Shown here: positions 35,349-44,898 of the stretch, in pieces
Numbering within the stretch: the stretch's first letter is position 1
How the letters are laid out: every line of letters starts with the position of its first letter
Source: Mucilaginibacter sp.
GTDB lineage: Bacteria > Bacteroidota > Bacteroidia > Sphingobacteriales > Sphingobacteriaceae
Length of the DNA stretch: 64,000 nt
Assembly (NCBI GenBank): GCA_031292485.1
Contig: JARLHA010000003.1
Span: forward strand, 62,001-126,000
Direction of reading: 5' to 3'
The notes under the pieces: model-generated
Told to the model about the DNA's origin: nothing
Databases searched by the model: none
The model's input: the letters and a program-made list of their open reading frames with translations, nothing else
Translations under genes and position numbers: made by a program

Positions 35349-35969
35349 ATGAGAAAATTACACCTTATCCTTATCCTTCTAAGTGCTACCACTTTTACCT
35401 TCGCCCAAACCATCAATTATGGCATTAAAGCCGGGCTTAATTTATCTACGCTATCACTCAGGAGTCCTGGATTCCCAAATTTGGGTGAAAACACAACCGG
35501 CTGGAATATGGGAGTTATCGCAGACTTTGGATTTTCTACGTTTTCTATCCAACCGGGTTTATTTTATAGTACAAAGGGGGATAAAGTTGTTGCACTTCTC
35601 GTCAACAACAACCAGCAGAGTGCAGGTGTTTTGACAGGCATCAATAAATTGTATTATATTGAATTACCGGTCAATATTCTTTACAAAATTAAACTTATAC
35701 CTGGTACAAACATACATTTAGGTGGTGGCCCGTACTTAGGCTATGGAATTTCAAGCAGTTTATCGGTAAATGGCGGTACGGTATCACCTGCATTCAGTAC
35801 ACACTACAAAAACCCTGACTACGGTCTCAATTTTATACTGGGAGCCGAATTCGAAAACAAATTTATAGTAGATGCAGGATATGGGTTAGGTTTGGCTAAT
35901 TTGAGCGGCGGGGGTACCACCTTGCAAAACCGGGTAATTAGTTTTTCCGTGGGATATTTGTTTAAATAG
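35349..35969 (+). CDS. outer-membrane beta-barrel (PorT-like) protein
   Basis: A 206-aa protein with a signal peptide (LHLILILLSATTFTFAQ) and a barrel with alternating hydrophobic strands: TINYGIKAGLNLSTLSL at the start, NMGVIADFGFSTFSIQPGLFY, NIHLGGGPYLGYGIS, GLNFILGAEFENKFIVDAGY, and VISFSVGYLFK at the C-terminus, which ends in an aromatic/Leu pattern typical of barrel assembly signals. This is the outer-membrane beta-barrel (porin family) group. Function unknown. TATCTTTC upstream is a near-consensus -7 element. Confidence 0.88.
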   Translation: MRKLHLILILLSATTFTFAQTINYGIKAGLNLSTLSLRSPGFPNLGENTTGWNMGVIADFGFSTFSIQPGLFYSTKGDKVVALLVNNNQQSAGVLTGINKLYYIELPVNILYKIKLIPGTNIHLGGGPYLGYGISSSLSVNGGTVSPAFSTHYKNPDYGLNFILGAEFENKFIVDAGYGLGLANLSGGGTTLQNRVISFSVGYLFK

Positions 35970-36133
35970 GCCAATCCCAGACATTCTGCAATCGCAATTC
36001 CGACTTCCGCAATTCAAATGCGCTGTGCCTAAACACAACCCGCACCGGTAAAATAAAACTGGAAGATTTTACGAAGTAGTTTGCGGAAGCATACAACAAC
36101 AATTAACGCTTATTCATTCATAATTTGCTTCAC

Positions 36134-36162
36134 AAAAAAAGCCTCCCCAAAACGGAGAGGCC
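36134..36162 (-). terminator. intrinsic terminator of aconitase
   Basis: On the minus strand a GCCTCTCC / GGGGAGGC stem (one mismatch) around a TTTT loop is followed by seven T residues. It lies 40 bases past the acn stop codon. Confidence 0.7.
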
Positions 36163-36201
36163 TTAAATGCTTTCGCCTTTTACCTTTCAGCTTTCGCCTC
36201 C

Positions 36202-38469
36202 TTACGAAGCCATTTGCCGCCTGATGATATTCAGTGCGCCGCCGGCTTTAAACCACTCTATCTGCTGTGCATTATAGGTATGGTTTACAGGGAAGCTATC
36301 GGTCGATCCGTCTTTATGGTGCAATACCACGCTTAACTGTTTGCCGGGGGCAAAAGTGGTTAAGCCGATAATATCGACGGTATCGTCTTCCTGTATTTTA
36401 TCATAGTCGCTGGCATCAACAAAAGTGATGCCCAGCATACCCTGTTTTTTCAGGTTGGTTTCGTGGATCCGGGCAAATGATTTTACCAGGATAGCACGTA
36501 CACCCAAGTGACGCGGCTCCATAGCGGCATGTTCACGAGATGAACCTTCGCCATAGTTTTCGTCGCCTACTACAACGGTGCCTATGCCATGCGCTTTGTA
36601 ATCGCGCTGAGTAGCAGGTACCGGGCCGTATTCGCCGGTCAGTTCATTTTTAACGCTATCGGCAGTATTGTTAAAGTAGTTGATAGCGCCGATAAGCATA
36701 TTGTTGGAGATATTATCCAAATGCCCGCGGAACTTTAACCACGGACCAGCCATAGAAATATGGTCGGTAGTACACTTGCCTTTAGCTTTGATCAATAACT
36801 TTAAGCCAAAAATATCGGTACCTTCCCATGCAGAGAACGGATCAAGCAATTGCAAACGGGATGATTTAGGGTCAACCTTCACTTCTACTTTGCTGCCGTC
36901 TTCGGCTGGTGCCTGGTAACCGGCATCTTCCACCGCATAACCTTTAACCGGCATTTCAATACCCAGGGGTTCGTCAAGTTTTACCTGTTCGCCTTTGTCG
37001 TTGGTTAAAGTATCTGTCAACGGGTTAAAAGTAAGATCACCGGCGATAGCAAAAGCGGTCACAATTTCAGGCGAAGCCACAAACGCGTGGGTATTCGGGT
37101 TACCGTCCTGGCGTTTGGCAAAGTTACGGTTGAAAGAGGTGATGATAGAGTTTTTGCGTGTCGGATCGTCAGTATGACGTGCCCACTGGCCTATACAAGG
37201 GCCGCAGGCATTTGCCAATACAACACCGCCCATAGCTGCAAAAGTATCCAGGTAGCCATCGCGGTCAACGGTATAACGCACCAATTCTGATCCCGGAGTT
37301 ATAGTAAACTCCGCTTTGGTTTTTAAATGTTTATCAATAGCCTGTTTGGCGATAGATGCCGAACGGGTAATATCCTCGTAAGATGAGTTGGTACATGAAC
37401 CGATCAAACCAACTTCCAGTTTCACCGGCCAGCCGTTTTCTTTTACTGCTGTCGCGAATTTAGAAATAGGCCATGCCAAATCAGGCGTAAACGGACCGTT
37501 TACATGCGGTTCCAGTTCGCTCAGGTTGATCTCGATCACCTGGTCGAAATATTCTCCAGGGTTAGCGTAAACTTCAGGGTCGCCGGTTAAGTGTTCGGCA
37601 ACCGCATCGGCTAAATCAGCAATGTCAGCACGTTTGGTGCCGCGCAGGTAAGTGGCCGCTTTTTCATCGTAGCCAAAAATAGAAGTAGTTGCACCTATCT
37701 CGGCACCCATATTACAGATGGTGCCTTTACCTGTTGCAGAAAGCGAACGTGCGCCTTCGCCAAAATATTCAACAATAGCGCCGGTACCGCCTTTTACGGT
37801 AAGGATACCAGCCACTTTAAGGATAACGTCTTTTGCCGATGTCCAGCCGGAAAGTTTTCCGGTTAGTTTCACACCGATCAGTTTAGGGAATTTAAGTTCC
37901 CATGGCAGTCCGGCCATTACGTCGCAGGCATCAGCACCGCCAACGCCAATGGCAATCATACCCAAACCACCCGCGTTAGGCGTATGTGAGTCGGTACCGA
38001 TCATCATACCGCCGGGGAAAGCATAGTTTTCCAAAACCACCTGGTGAATAATACCGGCCCCCGGTTTCCAGAAACCCAGCCCGTATTTATCAGATACCGA
38101 GGCCAAAAAATCATAAACTTCTTTATTTACATCCTTGGCCGTGCTCAAATCTTCAGTAGCGCCTATTTTAGCCTGTATCAGGTGGTCGCAATGCACGGTT
38201 GAAGGTACAGCAACTTTAGGGCGGCCCGCCTGCATAAACTGTAGCAGCGCCATTTGCGCAGTCGCATCCTGCATAGCTACACGGTCGGGTGCAAAGTCAA
38301 CATAATCCACACCGCGGCCATAAGCTGTTTTGGCATCGCCTTCGCTAAGGTGGGCGTATAATATTTTTTCGGTTAAAGTAAGGTGTTTGCCGGTCGCTTT
38401 ACGGGCAGCAGCCACGCGGGTGCTGTAGCGGTCGTAAACATTTTTGATCATATCTAAATCAAAAGCCAT
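36202..38469 (-). CDS. acn: aconitate hydratase
   Basis: TCA cycle [4Fe-4S] enzyme interconverting citrate and isocitrate, 755 aa. Cluster cysteines lie in [13 protein letters not shown] and in [11 protein letters not shown] (CxxC). [11 protein letters not shown] and [15 protein letters not shown] are substrate and cluster contacts. The swivel domain contains [18 protein letters not shown]. It is of the mitochondrial-type branch (755-790 aa). ATG at 38469 is chosen because the open frame above it starts only with GTG and adds a non-conserved peptide. The N-terminus [15 protein letters not shown] is the family's usual opening. Confidence 0.97.
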   Translation of the reverse strand: MAFDLDMIKNVYDRYSTRVAAARKATGKHLTLTEKILYAHLSEGDAKTAYGRGVDYVDFAPDRVAMQDATAQMALLQFMQAGRPKVAVPSTVHCDHLIQAKIGATEDLSTAKDVNKEVYDFLASVSDKYGLGFWKPGAGIIHQVVLENYAFPGGMMIGTDSHTPNAGGLGMIAIGVGGADACDVMAGLPWELKFPKLIGVKLTGKLSGWTSAKDVILKVAGILTVKGGTGAIVEYFGEGARSLSATGKGTICNMGAEIGATTSIFGYDEKAATYLRGTKRADIADLADAVAEHLTGDPEVYANPGEYFDQVIEINLSELEPHVNGPFTPDLAWPISKFATAVKENGWPVKLEVGLIGSCTNSSYEDITRSASIAKQAIDKHLKTKAEFTITPGSELVRYTVDRDGYLDTFAAMGGVVLANACGPCIGQWARHTDDPTRKNSIITSFNRNFAKRQDGNPNTHAFVASPEIVTAFAIAGDLTFNPLTDTLTNDKGEQVKLDEPLGIEMPVKGYAVEDAGYQAPAEDGSKVEVKVDPKSSRLQLLDPFSAWEGTDIFGLKLLIKAKGKCTTDHISMAGPWLKFRGHLDNISNNMLIGAINYFNNTADSVKNELTGEYGPVPATQRDYKAHGIGTVVVGDENYGEGSSREHAAMEPRHLGVRAILVKSFARIHETNLKKQGMLGITFVDASDYDKIQEDDTVDIIGLTTFAPGKQLSVVLHHKDGSTDSFPVNHTYNAQQIEWFKAGGALNIIRRQMAS

Positions 38470-38939
38470 CGTATTTGAACTTTTAGGTGAGGAAATAGTA
38501 GAAAACTTAATTATAGACACCTTTAACAGCGCCGAGCGGCGAATTTACAAAAATTAAGAATAAATGCTGTCAGCTAAGTGTGTAAATATTATTTGGAGGG
38601 ATTCTAAATTGGTTGATTGAGTTAGATCAAGTTGATTAGGTTAGGTGGGGGAACTCGTAGTTAGATTAGTTAACGGGGGGGTTGGTTGATTGGCTTGATT
38701 TTTTTCTTTGTGATCTCCGTGCCTTCTTAGTGTTCTTTGTGGTAAAAAATCTAAGCAAAGACCGGAGGTCGTGATTGAATAATAGTAATTTTCTGTCATA
38801 TGGCGATGCCTGCGGCCCGGGCTGTACGCTCATACTACACGGGCCTTAGCCACAATGGCCGGTATCCGCTGCCATCCCTATCGCTAAACATCCCATCATC
38901 TATTAAACTGTAGTGACGATTGTGATTCAACAAACTCAA
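38470..38939. other. repeat-rich intergenic region
   Basis: No gene is seen in these 470 bases. Upstream of acn there is TAATTTTTG on the minus strand, one base longer than the consensus. Further right are dispersed words: gttgattgagttagatcaagttgattagg (38611-38640), ttgattggcttgatt (38684-38700), and the ctttgtgatctccgtgcc / cttagtgttctttgtgg word (38704-38745). Around 38800-38880 is a GC-rich stretch without a clear structure. Confidence 0.5.
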
Positions 38940-39560
38940 TCAACCTAATAAACCAAAAACATACCCCTCTCTACTCCAATACTCCAACGCCTTCGGCAAA
39001 GCATACTCCATTCTTTCCCGTGCTTTCAAACTATCATGAAAAAGCACAATATCGCCGGGTTTGGTATTTTTGATCACATTATCAAGGCATTGCTCCGGGC
39101 TTATCGTCGAGTCATAGTCCGCTGATAACACACTCCACATCACAATTTGAATGCCCGGTTTCGCCTTTTGCAATAGCTTAACCTGCGATCTTTTGATGCG
39201 CCCATAGGGCGGACGAAAGAGTTTTGTATTCAATAGTTTATCAGCCTCTAAAAAATTATCCAGGTAAATATTGTCTTCGGTCTTCCAGCCTTTTAAATGA
39301 TTAAAAGTGTGGTTGCCGATGGCATGGCCCTCGCTTTTTACCTGCTCAAAAATAGCAGGGTGCTTACGCACATTGTCTCCTATGCAAAAAAATGTAGCTT
39401 TGGCATTATACTGTTTTAAAATATTTAAAACAAATGGTGTAACAATGGGTATAGGCCCGTCGTCAAACGTCAAATAAATGCACCGGTTAGCTGTATTTGC
39501 CTCCCATAAAAGTTTGGGATACAATAATTTTAACCATTTGGGTGTCTTTATCAGCAACAT
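38940..39560 (-). CDS. polysaccharide deacetylase (NodB homology domain), CE4 family
   Basis: A 206-aa metal-dependent deacetylase. Motif 1 is TFDDGP with D33 (base) and D34 (metal). Motif 2 is GNHTFNH with H84 and H88. Motif 3 is LFRPPYGR, and later WSVLSADYD and IVLFHDS. It removes acetyl groups from peptidoglycan or an exopolysaccharide. It has no signal peptide of clear type: the N-terminus is hydrophobic and basic (MLLIKTPKWLKLLYPKLL) and may act as a membrane anchor. Divergent from the TolC gene. Confidence 0.92.
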   Translation of the reverse strand: MLLIKTPKWLKLLYPKLLWEANTANRCIYLTFDDGPIPIVTPFVLNILKQYNAKATFFCIGDNVRKHPAIFEQVKSEGHAIGNHTFNHLKGWKTEDNIYLDNFLEADKLLNTKLFRPPYGRIKRSQVKLLQKAKPGIQIVMWSVLSADYDSTISPEQCLDNVIKNTKPGDIVLFHDSLKARERMEYALPKALEYWSREGYVFGLLG

Positions 39561-39592
39561 TTTAAAACAGCAGATTTACGAAACGAATAGGT

Positions 39593-39612
39593 GCCGGCCT
39601 TAAACGGCCGGC
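39593..39612. other. GCCGGCC hairpin in a divergent promoter region
   Basis: GCCGGCC (39593-39599) and GGCCGGC (39606-39612) form a perfect 7-bp inverted repeat around a 6-base loop, between divergent nodB-like and tolC-like genes. It may be an operator or a hairpin in the deacetylase leader. Confidence 0.4.
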
Positions 39613-39658
39613 AAATTGTTCAAATCTAACATCTCAAATTAATATACAGCATAAACTC

Positions 39659-41104
39659 ATGGTACAATTTTTATCAAGACCTAAACTGATAAGCCTCACG
39701 GGGATCGCGGCGTTTGCATTGCTTAGCTTAACAGCAAAAGCGCAGCAGGTGATTAGCTTGCAGCAGGCCGTTGACCTGACGATAAAAAATAATTTAACCA
39801 TTAAGCAGGCCCAATTTACCGAGGCACTTGCCAATGAGGATTACAAACAGGCAAAGTACAACCAGTTACCCAGTCTTTCAGCCAATCCGAGTGGAACGTA
39901 TAATTTTGGCCGCAGCGCCAATTTAACCACTTATTCGGTTAGCAGTCAAACAAATTTTTATGCTTCTGGAAGCGCCCAGCTTTCGGTAACGATTTTCCAG
40001 GGCGGTCAGTTACGTAACCAGATATTACAGAATAAATTAATATTGGATGGGGATAAAACCAGCACAGCAAAAGTTAAGAACGACCTGCTTTTAAATGTGG
40101 TTACAGATTACCTGACCATTTTGACCGACCAGGACCTTGTAGTTGCAGCAAAACAACAAATAGACCTGGCAAAGATCACGCTTGACAGGGCACAGAAAAA
40201 CTTCGATCTGGGTAATTCAACCCGCGCTGACCTGGCACAGGCAAACGCGCAGCTATCAACCGCTGAGTTAAATTTAACCACCGCCCAAAATCAAGCCGAC
40301 CTGGCCATACTGATATTAAAGCAGTATATGGAGATGGATCCTTCAACTTCCATAACCGTTGAAAAACCTGATATCAGCAAGCTGACCGATATAAAGACCG
40401 TGTACGATGCAACCGAGGTTATAAAAACGGCATTTACAAACAACCCTGATATACGGCTTGCTGAATTGCAGCAGGAAACATATGCCCAGGCAATTAAGGT
40501 AGCTAAAGGCAGCTACTACCCAACCGTATCCTTTTTTGCCGGTGCCGGGTCGAATTATTCAAGTTTGGTAACTACGCATACCATAGGAGCAACGCCATAC
40601 ACATCGGTGCCTATTGGTTTTGTGGATGCTACAAAACAAAGCGTTGTAACTATGGAGCAACTACCAATAACCGCTTCCTATTCGCCGCTTAACCAGGTAA
40701 GGGATAACTTCAACCAATCATTGGGTATCAGCGTACAAATACCGATTTTTAATCATTTTACCGCACGGACATCAGTAACAAAGGCTAAGTTAAACTATGA
40801 GTATGCCCAGCTGAGCACCCAGCTTGCAAAGAATACTTTAAGCAAAACTATTATACAGGCAGTACTTGATCTGCAGGCAGCTGAGAAAAGTTATCAATCA
40901 TCATTAAATACATTTAATTCCAACAAGGAAGCATTAAACGTTACCAAACAGCGATATGATGCCGGACTTGTAAATACACTTGATTATAACACAGCTTTGA
41001 CGAATTACAATAAATCGCAGAATGACATGATCGAAGCGCAGTACCAGGTGATCTTCAGAAGCAAAGTGATCGACTATTATCTTGGCAACCCGATAATATT
41101 GTAA
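39659..41104 (+). CDS. TolC family outer-membrane efflux protein
   Basis: A 481-aa trimeric channel protein. A signal peptide (IAAFALLSLTAKAQ) precedes two outer-membrane efflux repeats with long coiled-coil helices: ISLQQAVDLTIKNNLTIKQA, DLAQANAQLSTAELNLTTAQ, and in the second half FNQSLGISVQIPIFNHFTAR and KQRYDAGLVNTLDYNTALTN. It exports substrates handed over by a periplasmic adaptor, encoded 105 bases downstream. Transcription with the adaptor is likely. Confidence 0.95.
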   Translation: MVQFLSRPKLISLTGIAAFALLSLTAKAQQVISLQQAVDLTIKNNLTIKQAQFTEALANEDYKQAKYNQLPSLSANPSGTYNFGRSANLTTYSVSSQTNFYASGSAQLSVTIFQGGQLRNQILQNKLILDGDKTSTAKVKNDLLLNVVTDYLTILTDQDLVVAAKQQIDLAKITLDRAQKNFDLGNSTRADLAQANAQLSTAELNLTTAQNQADLAILILKQYMEMDPSTSITVEKPDISKLTDIKTVYDATEVIKTAFTNNPDIRLAELQQETYAQAIKVAKGSYYPTVSFFAGAGSNYSSLVTTHTIGATPYTSVPIGFVDATKQSVVTMEQLPITASYSPLNQVRDNFNQSLGISVQIPIFNHFTARTSVTKAKLNYEYAQLSTQLAKNTLSKTIIQAVLDLQAAEKSYQSSLNTFNSNKEALNVTKQRYDAGLVNTLDYNTALTNYNKSQNDMIEAQYQVIFRSKVIDYYLGNPIIL

Positions 41105-41209
41105 AAAGTCCGGAAAGTCGGAAAAATCCGAAAGTCCGAAAGAAAAAAAATTAGAAAAAAATAATAAAATCCGAAATCGAACATCCGAAATCCGAAATAC
41201 ACAAGAATC
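41105..41209. repeat. 'tccgaaat' word array
   Basis: Between the TolC and adaptor genes, gtccgga, gtcggaaaa, tccgaaagtccgaaag and later tccgaaatcgaacatccgaaatccgaaa form a loose tandem of related 7-9-mers. It is mostly direct, not inverted. Confidence 0.5.
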
Positions 41210-42556
41210 ATGGGAAAAACTACAAAATATATTCTGATCAGCCTTGGCGCCATTATCCTGATCCTCATTTTATTAAAAGTGACAGGTGTAATTGGCAAAC
41301 CCGATGTAACCCAGGTGGCTACTGAAAAAGTTACCGTACGCGACATCAACGAAACGGTATCGGCCAGCGGGAAAATAAAACCGCATATCGAAGTAAAGAT
41401 CAGCCCCGAAGTTTCGGGTGAGGTGGTTGAATTACCGATCAAAGAAGGAGAGGTAGTAAAAAAAGGAGAACTGCTTTGTAAGATCAGGCCTGACATTTTA
41501 CAATCGCAGTATGACCGCGCTGAAGCAGCTAACAATACCCAAAAAGCGAGCATCGGCAATGCCAAACAAATGCTGGCCCAATCCCAGGCCACCTTTGATA
41601 ACCAGGCCTCTATTTACAAACGCGACAAAGCGCTATATGATAATAAAGTAATAACTACTGCCGAATTTGAAGCAGCAAAGGCAAGCTATGACGGCGCCAA
41701 AGCAGCGCTTGAAGCGGCCAAGCAAAACGTTATCGGTTCCACCTATGGCCTGGCCCAGTCACAGGCATCCGTAAAAGAAGCGGCTGACAACCTGATCAAA
41801 ACCACTATTTATTCGCCGGTGGATGGGGTGGTTTCAAAATTATCAATCCAAAAAGGCGAACGCGTATTGGGTACACAGCAATTTGCGGGTACCGAGATCA
41901 TGACCATCTCTGACCTGAGCCAGTTGGATGTAAATGTTGATGTTAATGAGAATGATATCAACCGCATCCAATTGGGCGATTCCTCAAAAATTCAGGTGGA
42001 TGCTTTTTTAGGCAAAACATTTACAGGTGTGGTTAGTGAAATTGGCAGCTCGGCAAATGTGGTTGGTACCAATGCCGACCAGGTAACCAACTTTACTGTT
42101 AAAGTAAGGATCAGCCCGGCTTCCTATCAAAGCCTGCTGATCAAATCGGCGGAAAACCCTAACCCTTTCCGCCCTGGATTAACAGCTACTGTGGATATCA
42201 ATACCAATCATGCAAAATCATTATCGGTACCTATTCAATCTGTTACTACCCGCGATGAGAAGAAGAAGACCATGGCACCGAATGCAGATAACCAAAGCAC
42301 CGACGATAACAGCACAAAAACCAAAATAGCGGCCGTTATAAAAGAATATGTATTCGTATACAAAGCCGGCAAAGTAAAACAGGTACAGGTAACTACCGGC
42401 ATCCAGGATGATAGCTATATCCAAATATTATCGGGCCTTAAGGACGGCGACGAAGTGGTATCTGCTCCGTTTGCAACCATCGCAAAGATCCTGAACGATG
42501 GCATGGTGGTTAAAAAAGTGGATAAGAGCAAGTTATTCACCGGTGACGGAAAATAA
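41210..42556 (+). CDS. HlyD/MacA family periplasmic adaptor protein
   Basis: A 448-aa membrane-fusion protein. One N-terminal transmembrane helix (YILISLGAIILILILLKVTG) is followed by a lipoyl/biotinyl-like half (PHIEVKISPEVSGEVVELP), a coiled-coil hairpin rich in Ala and Gln (about 100-190), then the other half (TTIYSPVDGVVSKLSIQKGE), a beta-barrel domain and a C-terminal membrane-proximal domain. It is most similar to adaptors of MacAB-type ABC exporters. No ABC permease (MacB-like) or RND pump follows, since the next gene is gpsA, so the pump partner must be encoded elsewhere. Confidence 0.93.
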   Translation: MGKTTKYILISLGAIILILILLKVTGVIGKPDVTQVATEKVTVRDINETVSASGKIKPHIEVKISPEVSGEVVELPIKEGEVVKKGELLCKIRPDILQSQYDRAEAANNTQKASIGNAKQMLAQSQATFDNQASIYKRDKALYDNKVITTAEFEAAKASYDGAKAALEAAKQNVIGSTYGLAQSQASVKEAADNLIKTTIYSPVDGVVSKLSIQKGERVLGTQQFAGTEIMTISDLSQLDVNVDVNENDINRIQLGDSSKIQVDAFLGKTFTGVVSEIGSSANVVGTNADQVTNFTVKVRISPASYQSLLIKSAENPNPFRPGLTATVDINTNHAKSLSVPIQSVTTRDEKKKTMAPNADNQSTDDNSTKTKIAAVIKEYVFVYKAGKVKQVQVTTGIQDDSYIQILSGLKDGDEVVSAPFATIAKILNDGMVVKKVDKSKLFTGDGK

Positions 42557-42626
42557 GTTGGCAGTTTTTAGCCAGCAGTTTGCAGCCGTTTTTTTGCCAA
42601 CTGCAAACTGGCAACTGCAAACTGAA
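42553..42626. repeat. inverted 'cagtttgcag' word repeat after the adaptor gene
   Basis: CAGTTTGCAG and CTGCAAACTG form inverted pairs, and agttggcagtt matches the element at 4764-4850. It starts at the adaptor stop codon and probably acts as its transcription end. Confidence 0.6.
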
Positions 42627-42781
42627 CTAATCAACAATATTTCATTAAATTTGTCCTGTCAATTAAACCTGGCAGGACTTTTTATTTGATAAGTTTTGTT
42701 TTTAAAGAAAAATCAAACTTTTAATACAGAAACAATATTGTGTGTTTTGCATTTGATATTTAACATTCACTACTCACCATT

Positions 42782-43804
42782 TTGACCACTCAACACTCAT
42801 CCCTCACCCACCCAAAGATCACCGTTGTCGGCGGTGGAAGCTGGGCTACAGCCAATATTAAAATACTAAGCGATAATACGACCGAAAAGGAAATATTCTG
42901 GTGGATGCGCAACGCACAGGCGGTGGAGCATATCCATAAATTCAGGCATAACCCTCATTACCTAAGTTCGGTTGAAATAAGCGTTCCGGCTCAAAATATA
43001 TCAACAGACCTGGCTTCGCTGATCCGCGAGGCTGATTATGTTTTACTAAATGTACCGGCGGCCTTTTTAAAGGAGGCGCTCACCGGCATAACCGCCGCTG
43101 ACCTGGATGGTAAAAAAATAATATCGGCCATAAAGGGTATTGTTCCGGATGAAAACCTGATCATTGGTGAATTTATGCACCAGCATTACAATATTCCGTT
43201 TGATCATTTTTTGGTAATCAGCGGCCCCTGCCATGCAGAAGAAGTAGCACTCGAAAAATTGTCTTACCTCACCATAGCTTCAAGCGATACGGAACTTGCT
43301 GCCGAATTTGCCGGCATGTTTAATACGCGGTACATTAAAACCGTAATTTCGGACGATATTTATGGCACTGAATATGGCGCCGTATTAAAAAATATTTATG
43401 CAATTGCAGGCGGTATTTGCCACGGTGTAGGTTATGGCGACAATTTCCAGGCGGTACTGATCTCCAATGCTATCCGCGAGTTGGAACGCTTTGTAGATGC
43501 GGTGCACCCGATAGACCGCGACATCAAAGAATCGGCCTACCTTGGCGACCTGATGGTGACCGCCTATTCGCAATTCAGCCGTAACCGTACGTTCGGCAAC
43601 ATGATCGGTAAAGGTTATACCGTAACTTCGGCACAACTGGAAATGAACATGATAGCCGAAGGCTATTATGCAGTAAATTGTCTACACCAGGTGAATAAAC
43701 AGTACAATGTTTTTATGCCCATATGTGATGCTGTTTATGCCATTTTATACGAAAAACGGTCTCCTTCAATGGAAATGAAACATTTGGCCGAACATTTGAC
43801 TTAG
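42782..43804 (+). CDS. gpsA: NAD(P)-dependent glycerol-3-phosphate dehydrogenase, non-ATG start
   Basis: Reduces dihydroxyacetone phosphate to sn-glycerol 3-phosphate for phospholipid synthesis. The Rossmann motif is ITVVGGGSWATANIKIL. AIKGIVPDENLIIGEF, VISGPCHAEEVALEKL (the bacterial family has G-P-x-x-A-x-E), and the catalytic Lys region EYGAVLKNIYAIAGGICHG follow. The frame has no ATG before the Rossmann motif. TTG at 42782 is the best start and adds TTQHSSLTHP, which is encoded by a low-complexity repeat word (cactcaacactcatccctcaccc). Start therefore uncertain; identity firm. Confidence 0.93.
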   Translation: MTTQHSSLTHPKITVVGGGSWATANIKILSDNTTEKEIFWWMRNAQAVEHIHKFRHNPHYLSSVEISVPAQNISTDLASLIREADYVLLNVPAAFLKEALTGITAADLDGKKIISAIKGIVPDENLIIGEFMHQHYNIPFDHFLVISGPCHAEEVALEKLSYLTIASSDTELAAEFAGMFNTRYIKTVISDDIYGTEYGAVLKNIYAIAGGICHGVGYGDNFQAVLISNAIRELERFVDAVHPIDRDIKESAYLGDLMVTAYSQFSRNRTFGNMIGKGYTVTSAQLEMNMIAEGYYAVNCLHQVNKQYNVFMPICDAVYAILYEKRSPSMEMKHLAEHLT

Positions 43805-43830
43805 TATTATAAATATTAACAATTACTACT

Positions 43831-44142
43831 ATGAAGAATGTATTAAAAGTGGCTTTAATAGCAGTGGGAATTTTCTCATTTGCCCAAAGCCAGGCAAAAC
43901 CAATGCAACACGATACTACCGTGGGGCAAAAAATAAAACACACCGCAAAAAAAGTCGGACATGCAACTGCCCATGCTGCGGCAACAACTGAATCAGCAGT
44001 GGTTGATAAAAAATACGAAGGCAAATGCGGCCCCGGCGGCCAAACTGTTTATATCAACAAACACTCGCACTATTATTACATTAACAAAAGAGGGCACAGG
44101 GTTTACCTGAAAAAATCGCAGTTAATGGATAAAAAAATGTAA
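43831..44142 (+). CDS. small secreted basic protein, 103 aa
   Basis: A signal peptide (VALIAVGIFSFAQSQA) is followed by a basic and histidine-rich linker (KHTAKKVGHATAHAAATTES) and a C-terminal motif GKCGPGGQTVYINKHSHYYY, then NKRGHRVYLKKSQL. Similar short secreted proteins with a terminal YINKH.YYY module occur in Sphingobacteriaceae. No catalytic residues are evident. Function unknown. An 11-bp stem terminator follows. Confidence 0.65.
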   Translation: MKNVLKVALIAVGIFSFAQSQAKPMQHDTTVGQKIKHTAKKVGHATAHAAATTESAVVDKKYEGKCGPGGQTVYINKHSHYYYINKRGHRVYLKKSQLMDKKM

Positions 44143-44152
44143 TTTTTACTTT

Positions 44153-44201
44153 AAGCCTGTAATATTAAACCGTATTTTTAACTGTTTAACATTACAGGCT
44201 T
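44153..44201 (+). terminator. 11-bp stem after the small basic protein
   Basis: AAGCCTGTAAT (44153-44163) pairs exactly with ATTACAGGCTT (44191-44201). Inside the 27-base loop TTAAAC and GTTTAA extend the pairing. TATCTTTT follows. Confidence 0.6.
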
Positions 44202-44225
44202 ATCTTTTAGCCAAATAGCTCTATC

Positions 44226-44540
44226 ATGAAAAAAACCGCTTTGGTATTGGTGCACCTGGCATGTGCATTTGTATTGATCAGCGGGGCCTGCAAAAGCCCT
44301 TCCAACAACAAACTTAAAGGAATATGGCAATCAAAGGATGGCTCCAAAAAATTAAACATTACCGACAAAACCTTCGCCGTTGACGGCGAGGAGGCAGAAG
44401 ATTATTTCGTAAAAGGCGATACGGTTTTCACCTCCTACCAGGGCAATCTGCCCTATACCACTTACCGGATACAGAAACTCGATGACCACTCGCTTAAACT
44501 GATGCTACCTGATTCGGTGGCGGTGGAATATAGCAGGTAA
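44226..44540 (+). CDS. small lipoprotein, lipocalin-like, 104 aa
   Basis: Lipoprotein signal with Cys22 (LISGAC). The mature part KLKGIWQSKDGSKKLNITDK and TVFTSYQGNLPYTTYRIQKL looks like a short beta barrel of the type used in Bacteroidetes lipocalin-like domains (G.W....G..L.I). It is alone between two hairpin structures. Function unknown. Confidence 0.7.
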   Translation: MKKTALVLVHLACAFVLISGACKSPSNNKLKGIWQSKDGSKKLNITDKTFAVDGEEAEDYFVKGDTVFTSYQGNLPYTTYRIQKLDDHSLKLMLPDSVAVEYSR

Positions 44541-44898
44541 ATTTGTCATTAGGTCATTGGTGCTGTATATTTGAAAACTCTTTCACTAATCTTTTCTCTA
44601 TAATTTTCATTTTCAAATTTTAACACGGAGAAACAGAGGAGGCGCAGAGATTGCAAAGTTTTAATAATTGTTATTTATTTCTCCGTGTACTTTGTGCCTC
44701 CTTAGCGCCCTCCTATGTTTGAAATATCATCTATATGCAGTTGTTTTCTGCAAAACATCAAGCTTATATTTTAACTACTCTTCAGCCTCAAATCTCCCCA
44801 ATGCAAAAACCCCCAACCGGGAGGATGAGGGTTTGCAAAACAAACTAAACTAAACTATTGCCTGCCGCTAAACAGGCTTATGAAAACTAAACTGAAAA
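44541..44898. repeat. inverted 'ctccgtg' word repeat between convergent genes
   Basis: ACACGGAGAAA (44623-44633) pairs perfectly with TTTCTCCGTGT (44678-44688). Flanking words ggaggcgcagag and gtgcctccttagcgccctcc repeat the theme in the same order rather than nested. A single related arm lies at 38704-38745. No gene is seen in this 358-base gap. Confidence 0.6.
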
